Below are positions 52,845 to 62,016 of a DNA stretch of 64,000 nt, one piece after another (the stretch's first letter is position 1; every line of letters begins with the position of its first letter). This DNA comes from an uncultured Dehalococcoidia bacterium (lineage in GTDB: Bacteria; Chloroflexota; Dehalococcoidia; Lucifugimonadales; CAJWER01). Below the pieces are notes generated by a model. The model made no database searches. It saw only the letters and a list, made by a program, of their open reading frames with translations, and had not been told where the DNA came from. Where the stretch lies: positions 2,772,943-2,836,942 of the forward strand of contig OY282442.1 in assembly GCA_958296115.1 (NCBI GenBank). Reading direction: 5' to 3'. Both the position numbers and the translations under genes were made by a program.

Positions 52845-53840
52845 ATGACTTCCCTACCCACCGCTCAGATCGGCAGCGCCGGCGTCCGAGTTACCCGCAT
52901 GGGGCTTGGGGGCGCTCCGCTGGCTGGGCTTTACACCGACGTCGAAGCCAGGGCGGCCGTGGATACGATACTGAGGGCCCGCGACCTCGGCGTCGCCTAC
53001 TTCGACACGGCCCCGCTGTACGGCAGCGGCCGCAGCGAGACCTACTTCGGACAGGCGCTCCAGCAGATGCCCCGAGGCGATTTCGTCCTGTCCACCAAGG
53101 TCGGCCGCACGCTGGAACCCGCGCCAGCCCAGCCCGAGAGCGAGCAGTTCGTCAACCTGCCCAAGCTCGAACCCGTCTTCGACTACTCGCGCGGCGGCGT
53201 ACTCAGGTCCCTCGAAGAGAGCTTGGAGCGCCTAAAGCTCGACCGCGTGGACATCGTGATGATTCACGACCCCGACAACCACTTCGTCCAGGCCATGGAC
53301 GAGGCTTTCCCCGCCCTCTACGACCTGCGCTCACAGGGCGTCGTCGGGGCCATCGGCGCGGGAATGAACCAGTGGCGGATGCTGGCGCGGTTTGCCCGCA
53401 ACGCCGACCCGGACTGCTTCCTGCTCGCGGGCAGGTACACCCTCCTCGACCAGTCGGCGCTGCCCGAGCTGATGCCCCTCTGCGTCGAGAAGGGAATCAG
53501 CGTCATACTGGGCGGTCCTTACAACAGCGGCATACTCGCGTCCGACCTCGCCGACGACGCCACCTTCAACTACCTGCCAGCCCCGCGCGAGGTTCTGGAG
53601 AAGGCCCGCCGCATTGCGGCAATCTGCGACCGGCATGAGGCGCCGTTGAAGGCCGCAGCCTTGCAATTCGGTCTAGCGCACCCAGCCGTGGCCGCGACCA
53701 TCCCAGGCGCGCGCTCCATCGCCGAGGTGGAGGAAAATATCAGGATGGCAGATCACCCCATACCAGACGCCCTGTGGCGCGACCTCCACGCCGAACGCCT
53801 GATCCACCCCGACGCCCCAACCCCTCTGCGCCATGCTTGA
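52845..53840 (+). CDS. Aldo/keto reductase (galactose/pyridoxal dehydrogenase-like)
   Basis: A 331-residue TIM-barrel protein with GLGGAPLAGLYTDVE, AYFDTAPLYGSGRSE (catalytic D and Y), STKVGRTLEP (K), VMIHDPDNHF (H) and the C-terminal cofactor region. The pattern is close to the L-fucose, L-galactose and pyridoxal dehydrogenase branch. First gene after the repeat-rich region, followed by a small epimerase and another Gfo/Idh/MocA gene, so a sugar-catabolic group is likely. Confidence 0.9.
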   Translation: MTSLPTAQIGSAGVRVTRMGLGGAPLAGLYTDVEARAAVDTILRARDLGVAYFDTAPLYGSGRSETYFGQALQQMPRGDFVLSTKVGRTLEPAPAQPESEQFVNLPKLEPVFDYSRGGVLRSLEESLERLKLDRVDIVMIHDPDNHFVQAMDEAFPALYDLRSQGVVGAIGAGMNQWRMLARFARNADPDCFLLAGRYTLLDQSALPELMPLCVEKGISVILGGPYNSGILASDLADDATFNYLPAPREVLEKARRIAAICDRHEAPLKAAALQFGLAHPAVAATIPGARSIAEVEENIRMADHPIPDALWRDLHAERLIHPDAPTPLRHA

Positions 53841-53920
53841 TCGCCTCCGCCGCGAACGACGCTCTTGATTCTGACAACGCCTGCGGCTATCCTTGGGGCG
53901 CCCTCCGGAGAGAACCCGAT

Positions 53921-54691
53921 TTGAGGATCCTTGTAACCAACGGGGCGACCCGCCTGAGCCAGGCCCTGGCCGCCGAGTTGTCGAGCGGGCACGAGGCGCG
54001 GCTCACGGATCGCTCCCAGGCTGCCGCCGGGCCCGACGGAATGGAGCTCGTTCACTCCGCGCTCGGCCATGACGAGGCGACGAACCGGCTCGTGCGAGGG
54101 ATGGACGCCATCGTCCACTCCGGCGAGTCCGACCCCAGCTCGACCGTTTCCAAGCGGCTCGACGCGGCGACGCGCTGCGCCTACAACCTGCTTTGGGCCG
54201 CGACAGAGGAGCGCGTGCGGCGCGTCGTCTTCCTGAGCTCTCTGGCGGTGATGGCTGGCTACCCCGAAAACCATACCGTGACCGAGCGCTGGCGGCCGAG
54301 GCCCGGGACGAACACGGCGGCGCTCTGCTATCACCTGGGCGAATACGTTTGCAGGGAGTTCGGGCGGGCCGGGAGGGTGGATGTCGTCTGCCTTCGCCTG
54401 GGCGACCTGGTCGAGAAGGGCCAGCCCGCAGTCTCGACGGCGGCCCTCTACCTGGACGACGCCGCGCAGGCCGTCAGGAGGGCGCTGGAGCTCACCGGCT
54501 CCGAGAAGGAGCCCGTGTACAGGGAGCCGGTGATGCGGCCGACCTGGAGCGTCTTCCACGTCCAGTCCGCTGTTCCCAACGCCCGCTACATCTCGAAGAG
54601 CGCCGAGGAGGTCCTGGGATACGAGCCTGCGGCGCGGCCCCGCGTCAAACAGGACGCGCCGCAGGGCGTTTCCCGCGCGGAGACCATGTAG
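53921..54691 (+). CDS. NAD-dependent epimerase/dehydratase-like protein
   Basis: Start is a TTG at 53921 with GGAG ten bases before; it gives (M)RILVTNGATRLSQALAAEL, the Rossmann strand. The 256 residues include VVFLSSLAVM and RLGDLVE, but the catalytic tyrosine/lysine pair is seen only as CYHLGEYVCREF, without lysine, so epimerase activity is uncertain. Located between the aldo/keto reductase and a Gfo/Idh/MocA gene. Confidence 0.72.
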   Translation: MRILVTNGATRLSQALAAELSSGHEARLTDRSQAAAGPDGMELVHSALGHDEATNRLVRGMDAIVHSGESDPSSTVSKRLDAATRCAYNLLWAATEERVRRVVFLSSLAVMAGYPENHTVTERWRPRPGTNTAALCYHLGEYVCREFGRAGRVDVVCLRLGDLVEKGQPAVSTAALYLDDAAQAVRRALELTGSEKEPVYREPVMRPTWSVFHVQSAVPNARYISKSAEEVLGYEPAARPRVKQDAPQGVSRAETM

Positions 54692-54721
54692 AAGCGAGAC
54701 CAGCATCGAGGAGTCATAACC

Positions 54722-55792
54722 ATGCCAACTGAAAGATTCGTCGTCGGATTCGTATCGTCGCCGCACCCTCACTCCCCGGCGCACATGAGGACGCTGGAAG
54801 TCCTCGATTCCGTGGAGGCCGTCCACCTGTGCGGATTGGCTGAGGAGGACATCCCAGCGCTGTCCGAAGGCTCCTCCAAGGTCGTATCGACCACCGACAG
54901 CGTGGACGAGCTCCTCGCCCGTGACGAGGTGGACGCCCTGATAGTGTCCGTGCGCAACGACCTCGGCCCAGACGTGTTGAACGCGGCGGTCGCTGCGGGC
55001 AAGGGAGTTCTGTTCGAGAAGCCGGGGGCGCTCCATGCCTCGGACCTGCGGAGCGTCGCCGACAAGGCCGCGGACAAGGGCGTTACCGCCGCCATAATGT
55101 TCCAGAACCGCTACCAGCCGAAGGTGGCGGACGCCCGGCGCTCGCTACTCAGCGGGGCCCTCGGCCGGGTCATGGCCGCCGAGGCCAGGATGGTAACCTC
55201 GCAGGTCAGGTATCGGAACCCGGGCCACTGGCTCTTCCGCAAGGGCACGGGCGGCAGCGGCATCCTCGCATGGCTGGGCTGCCACTACATTGACCTGCTC
55301 TGCCACATGATGGACGACCGCATCGCTGAGGTCTCCGCCATCGTCGGCAACCAGAGTCCTGAGAAGCTCGAGGTCGAGGACACCGCCATGCTCGCGCTCA
55401 GGTTCGAAAGCGGGGCGCTCGGCACTCTCCACGCCGGGTATCACCTCGCGGGCAGCGGGTCCGGCTACCACGGCGCCGCCTACGACTCCTTCCTCGCCTA
55501 TAGGGGAACCGAGGGATACGCGCGCCTACAGATGGAAGAGGACGGCTACACCCTATTCAGCCAGGCGCGCGGCTGGGAGACCGGCGGCCTGCGGAACCTG
55601 TCGTTCCACCCGCCCGAATCGAACGCATACGGCGGCCGCGGCGGCGAGATATTCGTCGAGGAGTTCTTGGAGGCCGCACGCGCGGGCAAGCCTGCCCCAG
55701 TCCCCATAGAAGCCGGCGTCCACGTCCTCGAAGTCATAGAAGCCGCCCTCGAGTCTTCCGAGACCGGCAGAACAGTGACCGTTGGCGCCTGA
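54722..55792 (+). CDS. Gfo/Idh/MocA family oxidoreductase
   Basis: A 356-residue protein with GAGGAG eight bases before its ATG. VVGFVSSPHPHSPAHMRTL at the N-terminus replaces the usual GxGxxG, LFEKPGA holds the EKP motif, and the C-terminal part has SGILAWLGCHYIDLLCHMM, like the family's active-site helix. The fourth such enzyme in the window. The start of the fold with HPHSPAHMRT suggests a subfamily that may not bind NAD in the classic manner. Confidence 0.86.
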   Translation: MPTERFVVGFVSSPHPHSPAHMRTLEVLDSVEAVHLCGLAEEDIPALSEGSSKVVSTTDSVDELLARDEVDALIVSVRNDLGPDVLNAAVAAGKGVLFEKPGALHASDLRSVADKAADKGVTAAIMFQNRYQPKVADARRSLLSGALGRVMAAEARMVTSQVRYRNPGHWLFRKGTGGSGILAWLGCHYIDLLCHMMDDRIAEVSAIVGNQSPEKLEVEDTAMLALRFESGALGTLHAGYHLAGSGSGYHGAAYDSFLAYRGTEGYARLQMEEDGYTLFSQARGWETGGLRNLSFHPPESNAYGGRGGEIFVEEFLEAARAGKPAPVPIEAGVHVLEVIEAALESSETGRTVTVGA

Positions 55793-55888
55793 GCTCAGCC
55801 CTAACCTAGCGCTTGGTTCAATGTAGTTTTGTCGGGTAGACGCGCGGGAGCTTGCTGCGAGCGTCATGGGTTCAATACGGCCCTTCGA

Positions 55889-57925
55889 CTACTCCCCAAG
55901 CCGGAACTCCCCCTCCCAGAGGTGGTTGTAGCCGCCTTCCACGGGCACGTACTGGCCGGTGCTGATGCGGGCAATAGCATACTCTGGGAGAGACACCGCC
56001 GCCGCACATCTCCCATCGAATATCTCGCCGCGCTCGTGGAAAGCGAATTCCAGGTTGTCGAACCCGTGCCGCTGGCGATGGTCGGGAAGGTCGTTCACGT
56101 CAACCGGATACACGGCGAGGAAGAACATCGCCTCCGTGTCGGCGGGGGCGCATGGCTCCTTGACGTAGGCAAGTATGTTTTCTCTGAGATATACGTCGAA
56201 GGCGGGGCGGGCCGCCAGTTCGCTGGACTCTTTGATGTTCCCAATCAGAGCGATACTGAATTTTCCGTCGTCAGCAGTGACGCGCTCAACTGAAACTTGC
56301 TCGCCCAGCAGTTCCAATTCCTCCAGTATTGATATTTCGTCATAGACCAGGAAGATTCTATCTGGAAAATTGGGGAACAAGGCGACTAAATCGACCATCT
56401 CACGGAGACACGGGCGGAGAACCGGTTCGGCGGAGGCCTTACACCACCAGACGGTCCCATAGTAGTAATTGTCTGGCCTTCCCTCTTCTCCGAGGTAGAA
56501 TTGGATGGACGGGACTGCCCACGGCACTGCGAAAACCATGTCCTCTTCCCGCACTCGTTCTTCCAGTGCGGCAAGAACGGATTTGATGTTTTGACTTGAC
56601 TTGTACGGACTGTCCTGCCTTATGGCGCCCACCCCAGCAAGGGCTATTGAGCCAGCGACCACGATGACCAGCGCCGGGGCCAGCCACCGCCGGCGCGTCA
56701 GCGCGGACAGATAACCGGCTGTCCAATGAAACGCAACGCCGACCGCTAGGAAGATGATTGGCCCCAGATAGATGTTTTGGCGAATGCCCCCAAGGGGGTA
56801 TATTCCCATCAAGGCAGCGCCGACGGAAACTGCAATGCAGAGCGTAAATAAAACTGCGATGGCGCTGCCGGGAAACTCTCCTTGAAACCTTCTGAGGAAT
56901 GCCGCGACTAGGAAGACCGCCAATGCGGTAAGCGCCGCTATCGCAACAACCCACGGCAAATGATAGGTCAGCAAACTCCAAATGCTATCAATCGAGAACT
57001 CGAAGATAGCGCGCGCATCGAGTTTCCCCTGGTAGTAATACGCCGACAAATAGCTATCAGAGGCGAAGCCCCCTTCCTGCCATTGAGAGCGCACAGTCAT
57101 CAAGTAGCTGAGGGCGCACCCCGCCAGAAAGCACGATGCGGGCAAGAGCAGGACGATGCGCCGCTCGAGCCAATTGCGAATCCGGCTCAGGTATGCATTC
57201 CTTTCCGCCGCCGCTAAAGTCGGGGAAGGCAGCATTATAGCGGCGCCCATCAGGGCGGCGCCGAACAGGACCAAGCCGTACTGGAGCAACGGCGCAAGGA
57301 ACAGCGAAACGCAGAGCAGGGCCTTCCGGCCGTCCCGCAGATGCCATAGCAGCCCCGCTATCATCAGCGCGGCAAGCAGCGCGTCGATGGAGTATTCCCG
57401 CGCATCCTGGGCGTTCACTATTGCGACATCGGAAAGAGTCGCCAGCAGAGCCGCCAGAAACGCGGCTCCCCGGGCAACTCCCAGGCGCGGCAGCAAAAAG
57501 AGCATCACGGCAACGGTCATAACGCTTGCCGTCGCCGGAAGAACGCGGATGCTGAAGTCGGATATATCCACTTTCTGCGCCGCCCACAGCGCCAAGGGAT
57601 ACAGGATAGGCGAGGAGTTCCTGTTGCGGGTATTGGAGGCTACTTCCAAGAGGGTGCCCCTCGAATTATTGGCGGCAACCGCTTCGTCATACCATACTGA
57701 ATGTCCCGGCAGGTCATAGAAGCGCAGCCCCGCCGCCGCTATGAGCAGGCACACGAACACCGCAAGGAGAAGCCGTTCCCTGAGAACGCCACGAGGAGGC
57801 GAAATACTCTTCCCTGTACCTATGTTCTGATAACGCGCAGCCAAAGCGCGCCACAGATTGTCAGGCCGAATCAAATCCCGTTGCAATTTACTGCGCGTTC
57901 CATCTTCCGCTGATATTCTGCCCAC
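55889..57925 (-). CDS. GT-C membrane glycosyltransferase (PMT/ArnT-like)
   Basis: The open frame starts inside the tRNA gene, so the start must be downstream; a GTG at 57925 is chosen, but later starts are possible and no clear ribosome site is seen. The 678 residues have about 11 membrane helices and, after the first, the GT-C motif HSVWYDEAVAANNSRG with the catalytic D and E. The last 200 residues form an outside domain (VFAVPWAVPSIQFYLGEEG). It should use a lipid-linked sugar. The composition is less GC-rich than its flanks, and it begins 18 bases from the 3' end of tRNA-Arg. Confidence 0.85.
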   Translation of the reverse strand: MGRISAEDGTRSKLQRDLIRPDNLWRALAARYQNIGTGKSISPPRGVLRERLLLAVFVCLLIAAAGLRFYDLPGHSVWYDEAVAANNSRGTLLEVASNTRNRNSSPILYPLALWAAQKVDISDFSIRVLPATASVMTVAVMLFLLPRLGVARGAAFLAALLATLSDVAIVNAQDAREYSIDALLAALMIAGLLWHLRDGRKALLCVSLFLAPLLQYGLVLFGAALMGAAIMLPSPTLAAAERNAYLSRIRNWLERRIVLLLPASCFLAGCALSYLMTVRSQWQEGGFASDSYLSAYYYQGKLDARAIFEFSIDSIWSLLTYHLPWVVAIAALTALAVFLVAAFLRRFQGEFPGSAIAVLFTLCIAVSVGAALMGIYPLGGIRQNIYLGPIIFLAVGVAFHWTAGYLSALTRRRWLAPALVIVVAGSIALAGVGAIRQDSPYKSSQNIKSVLAALEERVREEDMVFAVPWAVPSIQFYLGEEGRPDNYYYGTVWWCKASAEPVLRPCLREMVDLVALFPNFPDRIFLVYDEISILEELELLGEQVSVERVTADDGKFSIALIGNIKESSELAARPAFDVYLRENILAYVKEPCAPADTEAMFFLAVYPVDVNDLPDHRQRHGFDNLEFAFHERGEIFDGRCAAAVSLPEYAIARISTGQYVPVEGGYNHLWEGEFRLGE

Positions 57926-57942
57926 GCCTATGCTGTGGCGTG

Positions 57943-58018
57943 TGGTACCCCTGCCCGGACTCGAACCGGGGCACACGGTTTAGGAAACCGTTGCTCTATC
58001 CGCCTGAGCTACAGGGGC
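57943..58018 (-). tRNA. tRNA-Arg (anticodon CCT)
   Basis: On the minus strand the sequence begins GCCCCTGTAGCTCAG and folds into a complete cloverleaf: acceptor GCCCCTG with CAGGGGT, D-arm AGCTC, anticodon loop TTCCTAA (anticodon CCT) in stem ACGGT/ACCGT, T-arm CCGGTTCGAGTCCGG, then A and an encoded CCA. Reads AGG codons. A glycosyltransferase gene starts right after its 3' end on the same strand. Confidence 0.97.
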
Positions 58019-58135
58019 TTGCAGGTGGCGCAGTCTATTGTAACGCGGTCGGGGCGGCTCGCGCATCCCGCTCGGACGCGGACTCGCGGACCGGCTGGTC
58101 GTCCTAGACGAAGCGCAGCGTTAGGCACAGCTCCC

Positions 58136-59236
58136 CTATGACCCGAAACGCAGCTTGGGAGCCTGGCTCAGGACGCGGGCGCGGCCATTCTCCATCACCA
58201 CGATGTCTTCTATTCGCACGCCGCCCCAGCCGGGAATATAGATGCCCGGCTCGATAGTGAAGACCATGCCGTCCTCCAGCGTGTCCTCCTCCGCCGTGGG
58301 GCCGACATGCGGGTACTCGTGGACCGCAAGCCCAACCCCGTGCCCCAGGCTGTGACCGAACTCCTCGCCGTAGCCCGCGTCCGAGATGATGTCCCGCGCG
58401 ATGGCGTCGGCGTCCTTGCCGGTCATGCCCCGGCGGACGCGCGCCTCCGCTTCGAGCTGGGCCCGCAGCACGGTGCCGTACACCTCCATGAACTTATCGC
58501 CGGGCTGGCCGACGAATATCGTGCGCGTCAGGTCGGAGCAGTAGCCGTCGTACTTTGCGCCCATGTCGATGACGACGGACTGCCCCTCCTGTATGGGCGT
58601 ATCGTCAGCGCGGTGGTGAGGCAAGGCGCCGTTGGGGCCAGCTCCAACTATGATATCGAAGGCCAGGCCCTCGGCCCCCCGCTCGCGCATCGACTTTTCG
58701 AGCTCCCAGGCTACCTCGCCCTCGGTGACTCCGGGCCCCACACTCTCGGAAACCTGCTCCAAGGCGCGGTCGGCGACCTCTATCGACTTCGACAGGATCG
58801 CCAGCTCGTCTTGGTCCTTGATAGCCCTGATCTTGCTGACGGAGTCCTTGATGGGAACCAGGGCCGGGCCGCTCGATTCCTCTCGCTCCTCGATGGCCTC
58901 GATGAAGGCCGAGTGGACCGCGACGGACATCTCACGGGACTCGAACCCGACACGCTTGATTCCCGCGGCGTGGGCGAGCTCGGGAAGCCATGCCCACGCG
59001 CTCGACGACGTGACGCGCTCGACGCGGTAGCCCGGCGCCTGCCGCTCGGCCTGCTCCGTGTACCGGAAGTCGGTTGCCAGTATCTGTTCGCGCTCGCTGA
59101 TGAGCAGGAAGCCGGATGAGCCGGTGAATCCGGACAGGTACCGCCGATTCTCCTCTCCGGATATTAGCATCGCGTCGATCTCGTTGCCGCCGAGCTCGCG
59201 CCGTAGCTTCTCGACCCTGGCCGCTGTGCTGATCAA
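58136..59236 (-). CDS. pepP: Xaa-Pro aminopeptidase/dipeptidase (M24 family)
   Basis: A 366-residue M24 peptidase starting at a TTG that overlaps the aroQ stop as TTGA. The N-terminal creatinase-like half is followed by the pita-bread domain with the metal residues in VVIDMGAKYDGYCSDLTRT (D, D), GHSLGHGVGLAVHEYP (H), FTIEPGIYIPGWGGVRIEDI (E, E). It removes N-terminal residues before proline. Third gene of an xer-aroQ-pepP operon. Confidence 0.93.
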   Translation of the reverse strand: MISTAARVEKLRRELGGNEIDAMLISGEENRRYLSGFTGSSGFLLISEREQILATDFRYTEQAERQAPGYRVERVTSSSAWAWLPELAHAAGIKRVGFESREMSVAVHSAFIEAIEEREESSGPALVPIKDSVSKIRAIKDQDELAILSKSIEVADRALEQVSESVGPGVTEGEVAWELEKSMRERGAEGLAFDIIVGAGPNGALPHHRADDTPIQEGQSVVIDMGAKYDGYCSDLTRTIFVGQPGDKFMEVYGTVLRAQLEAEARVRRGMTGKDADAIARDIISDAGYGEEFGHSLGHGVGLAVHEYPHVGPTAEEDTLEDGMVFTIEPGIYIPGWGGVRIEDIVVMENGRARVLSQAPKLRFGS

Positions 59237-59679
59237 CTCTGTTCACCTTCCTTGACGCGCTCCACGAGGAACCTGAGCCCGTAGATGTACCCGCGCCAGC
59301 CCAGCCCGGCGATCTGCCCGACCGCTATCGGGGCGACGACCGAGTGGCGGCGAAACTCCTCCCGCGCGTGAATGTTCGAGATATGCGCCTCCACGACCGG
59401 GAGCCGCGCGTCGGCCAGCGCGTCCCGCATCGAGAGGCCGTAGTGGGTCAGCGCGCCGGCGTTGATGATTATACCCGATGCGCAGCCCGCTGATTGCTGG
59501 ATGAAATCTACGATGTCTCCTTCGTGGTTGCTCTGGAACAGCGAGACCTCGACGCCCAGCTCCCCGGCCTCGCCCTGGATGCGCTCCTCGATCTCTGCGA
59601 GGGTGGCCGCGCCGTAGGCGGCGGGGTCGCGCCTGCCGAGCATGTTCAGGTTGGGACCGTTTATCACCAGTATTCTCAT
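59233..59679 (-). CDS. aroQ: 3-Dehydroquinate dehydratase, type II
   Basis: A 148-residue enzyme with ILVINGPNLNMLGRRD, LFQSNHEGDIVDFIQQS, IINAGALTHYGLSMRDAL and VEAHISNIHAREEFRRHS, the known catalytic tyrosine, histidine and arginine context. It works in the shikimate pathway. It starts in an ATGA overlap with the recombinase gene and ends in a TTGA overlap with pepP, so the three genes are translated as one unit. Confidence 0.96.
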   Translation of the reverse strand: MRILVINGPNLNMLGRRDPAAYGAATLAEIEERIQGEAGELGVEVSLFQSNHEGDIVDFIQQSAGCASGIIINAGALTHYGLSMRDALADARLPVVEAHISNIHAREEFRRHSVVAPIAVGQIAGLGWRGYIYGLRFLVERVKEGEQS

Positions 59680-60602
59680 GAGTCGCCCTCTGCCGCGGAC
59701 TTGGCCCGCGGGTGAGTTGACAGATATATCTCTTTCGCCTTGGAGTGCGTGACGTGAGTATATATCTGCGTGGTCGCCGGGCTGGAGTGCCCCAGCAGCT
59801 CCTGCACGACTCGCAGATCGGCGCCTCCGTCCAGGAGATGGGTGGCGAAGGAGTGGCGCAAGGTGTGGGTATGCACGCCGGAGGCCAGCCCGGCCCGGGC
59901 GGCGTACCGCCGAACCTTCTCCTGGATGCTGCGCCTGCTGAGCCGCGACCCGAAGCGGTTCAGGAACAGCGCCCCGCCGCTCCCCGGGCGCGAGAGGCCG
60001 GGGCGGACGTCGCGCAGGTAGAGGGAGATAGCGTCGCGGGCGGCGTTCCCGACGAGCACGACGCGCTCCTTGGAGCCTTTGCCCACGACTCGCAGCTCTC
60101 GCGTGTCCATGTTGAGAGCGTCTATGTCGAGGTCATGCACCTCGCTGACGCGGAGGCCCGCGGCGTACACGAGTTCCAGCAGCGCGCGGTCGCGGGCCCC
60201 CAGCTCCTCGCTGGAATCGGGAGACGATACAAGCGCGGCCGCCTCGTCCTGCGACAGGAAGCGGGGCAGCCGCTTTTCGCGCTTCATCACGCCGCGCCGG
60301 GGCAAGGGGTCCTTGTCTATCAGCTTTTCCGACAGCAGCCACCTGAGGAAGGAGCGCAGGGCGCTCAGCTTCCGCACGACGCTCGACCTCGCGTAGCCGA
60401 GGTCCACGAGCCACGCCAGGTAGCTCCGAAGCCCGTACCGATCGAGCGTCCTCAGGTCCGAGACGCGGCGGCCCTGCATGTACTCGAACAGCGGCTGCAG
60501 GTCGGTCCGGTAGTTCCTGACGGTCAGCGCCGCGAGGCCCCGTTCAGCGGCGAGGTGCGTCGCGAACCTGTCGAGAAGGGATGTCCACTCAGTGCCGTTC
60601 AT
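59676..60602 (-). CDS. Tyrosine recombinase XerC/XerD
   Basis: The 308-residue enzyme starts at the ATG at 60602 (MNGTEWTSLLDRF), although an ATG at 60620 gives six more residues. The N-terminal SAM-like DNA-binding part is followed by the catalytic residues: R in AGLRVSEVHDLD, K in GKGSKERVV, HxxR in HTHTLRHSFATHLLDGG, H in LLGHSSPATTQIYTHV and the final tyrosine. Normal chromosomal dimer resolution enzyme; no flanking att sites are seen. Confidence 0.93.
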   Translation of the reverse strand: MNGTEWTSLLDRFATHLAAERGLAALTVRNYRTDLQPLFEYMQGRRVSDLRTLDRYGLRSYLAWLVDLGYARSSVVRKLSALRSFLRWLLSEKLIDKDPLPRRGVMKREKRLPRFLSQDEAAALVSSPDSSEELGARDRALLELVYAAGLRVSEVHDLDIDALNMDTRELRVVGKGSKERVVLVGNAARDAISLYLRDVRPGLSRPGSGGALFLNRFGSRLSRRSIQEKVRRYAARAGLASGVHTHTLRHSFATHLLDGGADLRVVQELLGHSSPATTQIYTHVTHSKAKEIYLSTHPRAKSAAEGDS

Positions 60603-60678
60603 CGCGGGACAGTTGTACACCGCCGCCGCGCAATTATGAAAGGCAAAACCAGGCGCTCTTTACCGCGAAAGCCCACCC

Positions 60679-61185
60679 CTAGGGGAGCCAGGGGATGAAC
60701 TCGCGCCACTCGTCGAGGATTGGGCGGTGTCGGAAGAGCGCGTACGGGTCGGGCCGCGGCGTGGCGGGCTTCCGATGAAGCTTCATGCGCGCCTCCGTCG
60801 GAGTGAGTCCGGCCTTCTTGTGGTTGCACTGGACGCAGGCGCTGACCACGTTGTCCCACTCATGCGGCCCGCCGCGCGATCGGGGGACGATGTGGTCCAG
60901 GGTCAGCGACTTGGTATGCGTTCCGCAGTACTGGCACGCGAAGTCGTCCCGGTAGAACACGGCCCGGCGCGACAGGCGGCGGCGGATCATCGGCTGCTTC
61001 ACCATGTACACCAGGCGTATCACGGAGGGCACGGAGAATCGCGCGGAGACCGTGTGGATGTCGCCGTGTCCGTTCGACATCGGCTCCGCCTTGCCCAGTC
61101 CCAGCAGGACCATGGCGCGGCGGACGTTGCAGATGTTCAGTGGCTGGTAGTTCTGGTTGAGTACCAGTACGGGCGCGTGGATCAT
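60679..61185 (-). CDS. HNH endonuclease family protein
   Basis: Start at 61185 (MIHAPVLVLNQNYQPLNIC), as used by this small family. The 168 residues hold VLVLNQNYQPLNICNVRRAM, then a zinc-bound HNH motif FACQYCGTHTKSLTLDHIVPRSRGG and CVQCNHKKAGLTP, with two CxxC pairs. Such proteins are widespread in GC-rich bacteria and likely nick or cut DNA, with unknown physiological role. It lies 13 bases after the cvpA stop. Confidence 0.9.
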   Translation of the reverse strand: MIHAPVLVLNQNYQPLNICNVRRAMVLLGLGKAEPMSNGHGDIHTVSARFSVPSVIRLVYMVKQPMIRRRLSRRAVFYRDDFACQYCGTHTKSLTLDHIVPRSRGGPHEWDNVVSACVQCNHKKAGLTPTEARMKLHRKPATPRPDPYALFRHRPILDEWREFIPWLP

Positions 61186-61198
61186 GGATGCGGCGGCC

Positions 61199-61807
61199 TC
61201 ACTCCTCCCCGCCGATCTCGCGCCGCAGCATCTCGACGGCCAAATCGAAGTCAGCGGGTATGAACCCCAGCGCGTCGCCAGGCAACCTGTCGAAGACGGC
61301 AACGTAGGCCGGCGCAAGCCGGGACTCGACCATTGCGGACTCGAGCCCCTTCTGCGCGACGTCGATCCGCTCGTAGGGTATCGCCTGCCCCGGGACATCG
61401 GGCAGAGCGTCGTAGTCGAAAGCATACGTGAGCCTCGCTAGGCCGATCACGACGGCGCTTGAAAGCGCCGCGCCTATGACGAGCCCCAGAACCAGCCCTC
61501 CCAGCCGGTCGACCAGGCCGGACAGTCCCAGCGTGGCAAGCTTCAGCAGGAACTTCAGATTCGACACTAGGGCCGCCGCGAACACAGCCGCGGAGATGAT
61601 CATCCCATACGCGGCAACGGTCAGGATGGACTGTATCCGTTCCGAGCCGCCCACCAGCCCCCCCACGTCGTCGCTCAGCTGCCCCGCCAGCATCCAGCCG
61701 GCATATAGCCCCACCGCCATGAAGACGGCCTTGATGAGACCCAGCTTCAGGCCGTAGAGAGCGCCGCCAGCCAGCGCGGCGAGTAGTACGAAGTCGAGCC
61801 AGTTCAT
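61199..61807 (-). CDS. CvpA family membrane protein
   Basis: A 202-residue protein with four hydrophobic segments (about 5-23, 26-45, 60-83, 103-125) and the CvpA layout MNWLDFVLLAALAGGALYGLKLG. In other bacteria the family acts in envelope integrity and colicin V export. Coupled closely with the HNH gene. Divergent from the plus-strand membrane protein gene. Confidence 0.85.
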   Translation of the reverse strand: MNWLDFVLLAALAGGALYGLKLGLIKAVFMAVGLYAGWMLAGQLSDDVGGLVGGSERIQSILTVAAYGMIISAAVFAAALVSNLKFLLKLATLGLSGLVDRLGGLVLGLVIGAALSSAVVIGLARLTYAFDYDALPDVPGQAIPYERIDVAQKGLESAMVESRLAPAYVAVFDRLPGDALGFIPADFDLAVEMLRREIGGEE

Positions 61808-62016
61808 CGTGCCTCCCGTATGGGCGCCCGTATCTTACAACGCCCGCTTCGGCTACGAGTTTAGCACAATGGGCGGCGCATAGTGGATACCGGACACAGA
61901 GGACGGCCTCTCCTCGAAGTCCATCGCGCAAAATGAATGGCGCGCGCCTTCATCGCTGGGCAAGGGCATGTTAGAATTGCGCGGAGGACGCGGCGGGAGA
62001 TATTGGAGGCTGCCTG

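Noticed and set aside
57926-57976. Start of the membrane glycosyltransferase inside the tRNA gene.
   Set aside because: An ATG in the T-arm of a complete tRNA cannot be the true start; a GTG downstream was chosen.
59676-60602. The Xer recombinase as a phage or element integrase.
   Set aside because: It is translationally coupled to aroQ and pepP, has a normal Xer length and no att-like repeats, so it is a housekeeping gene.
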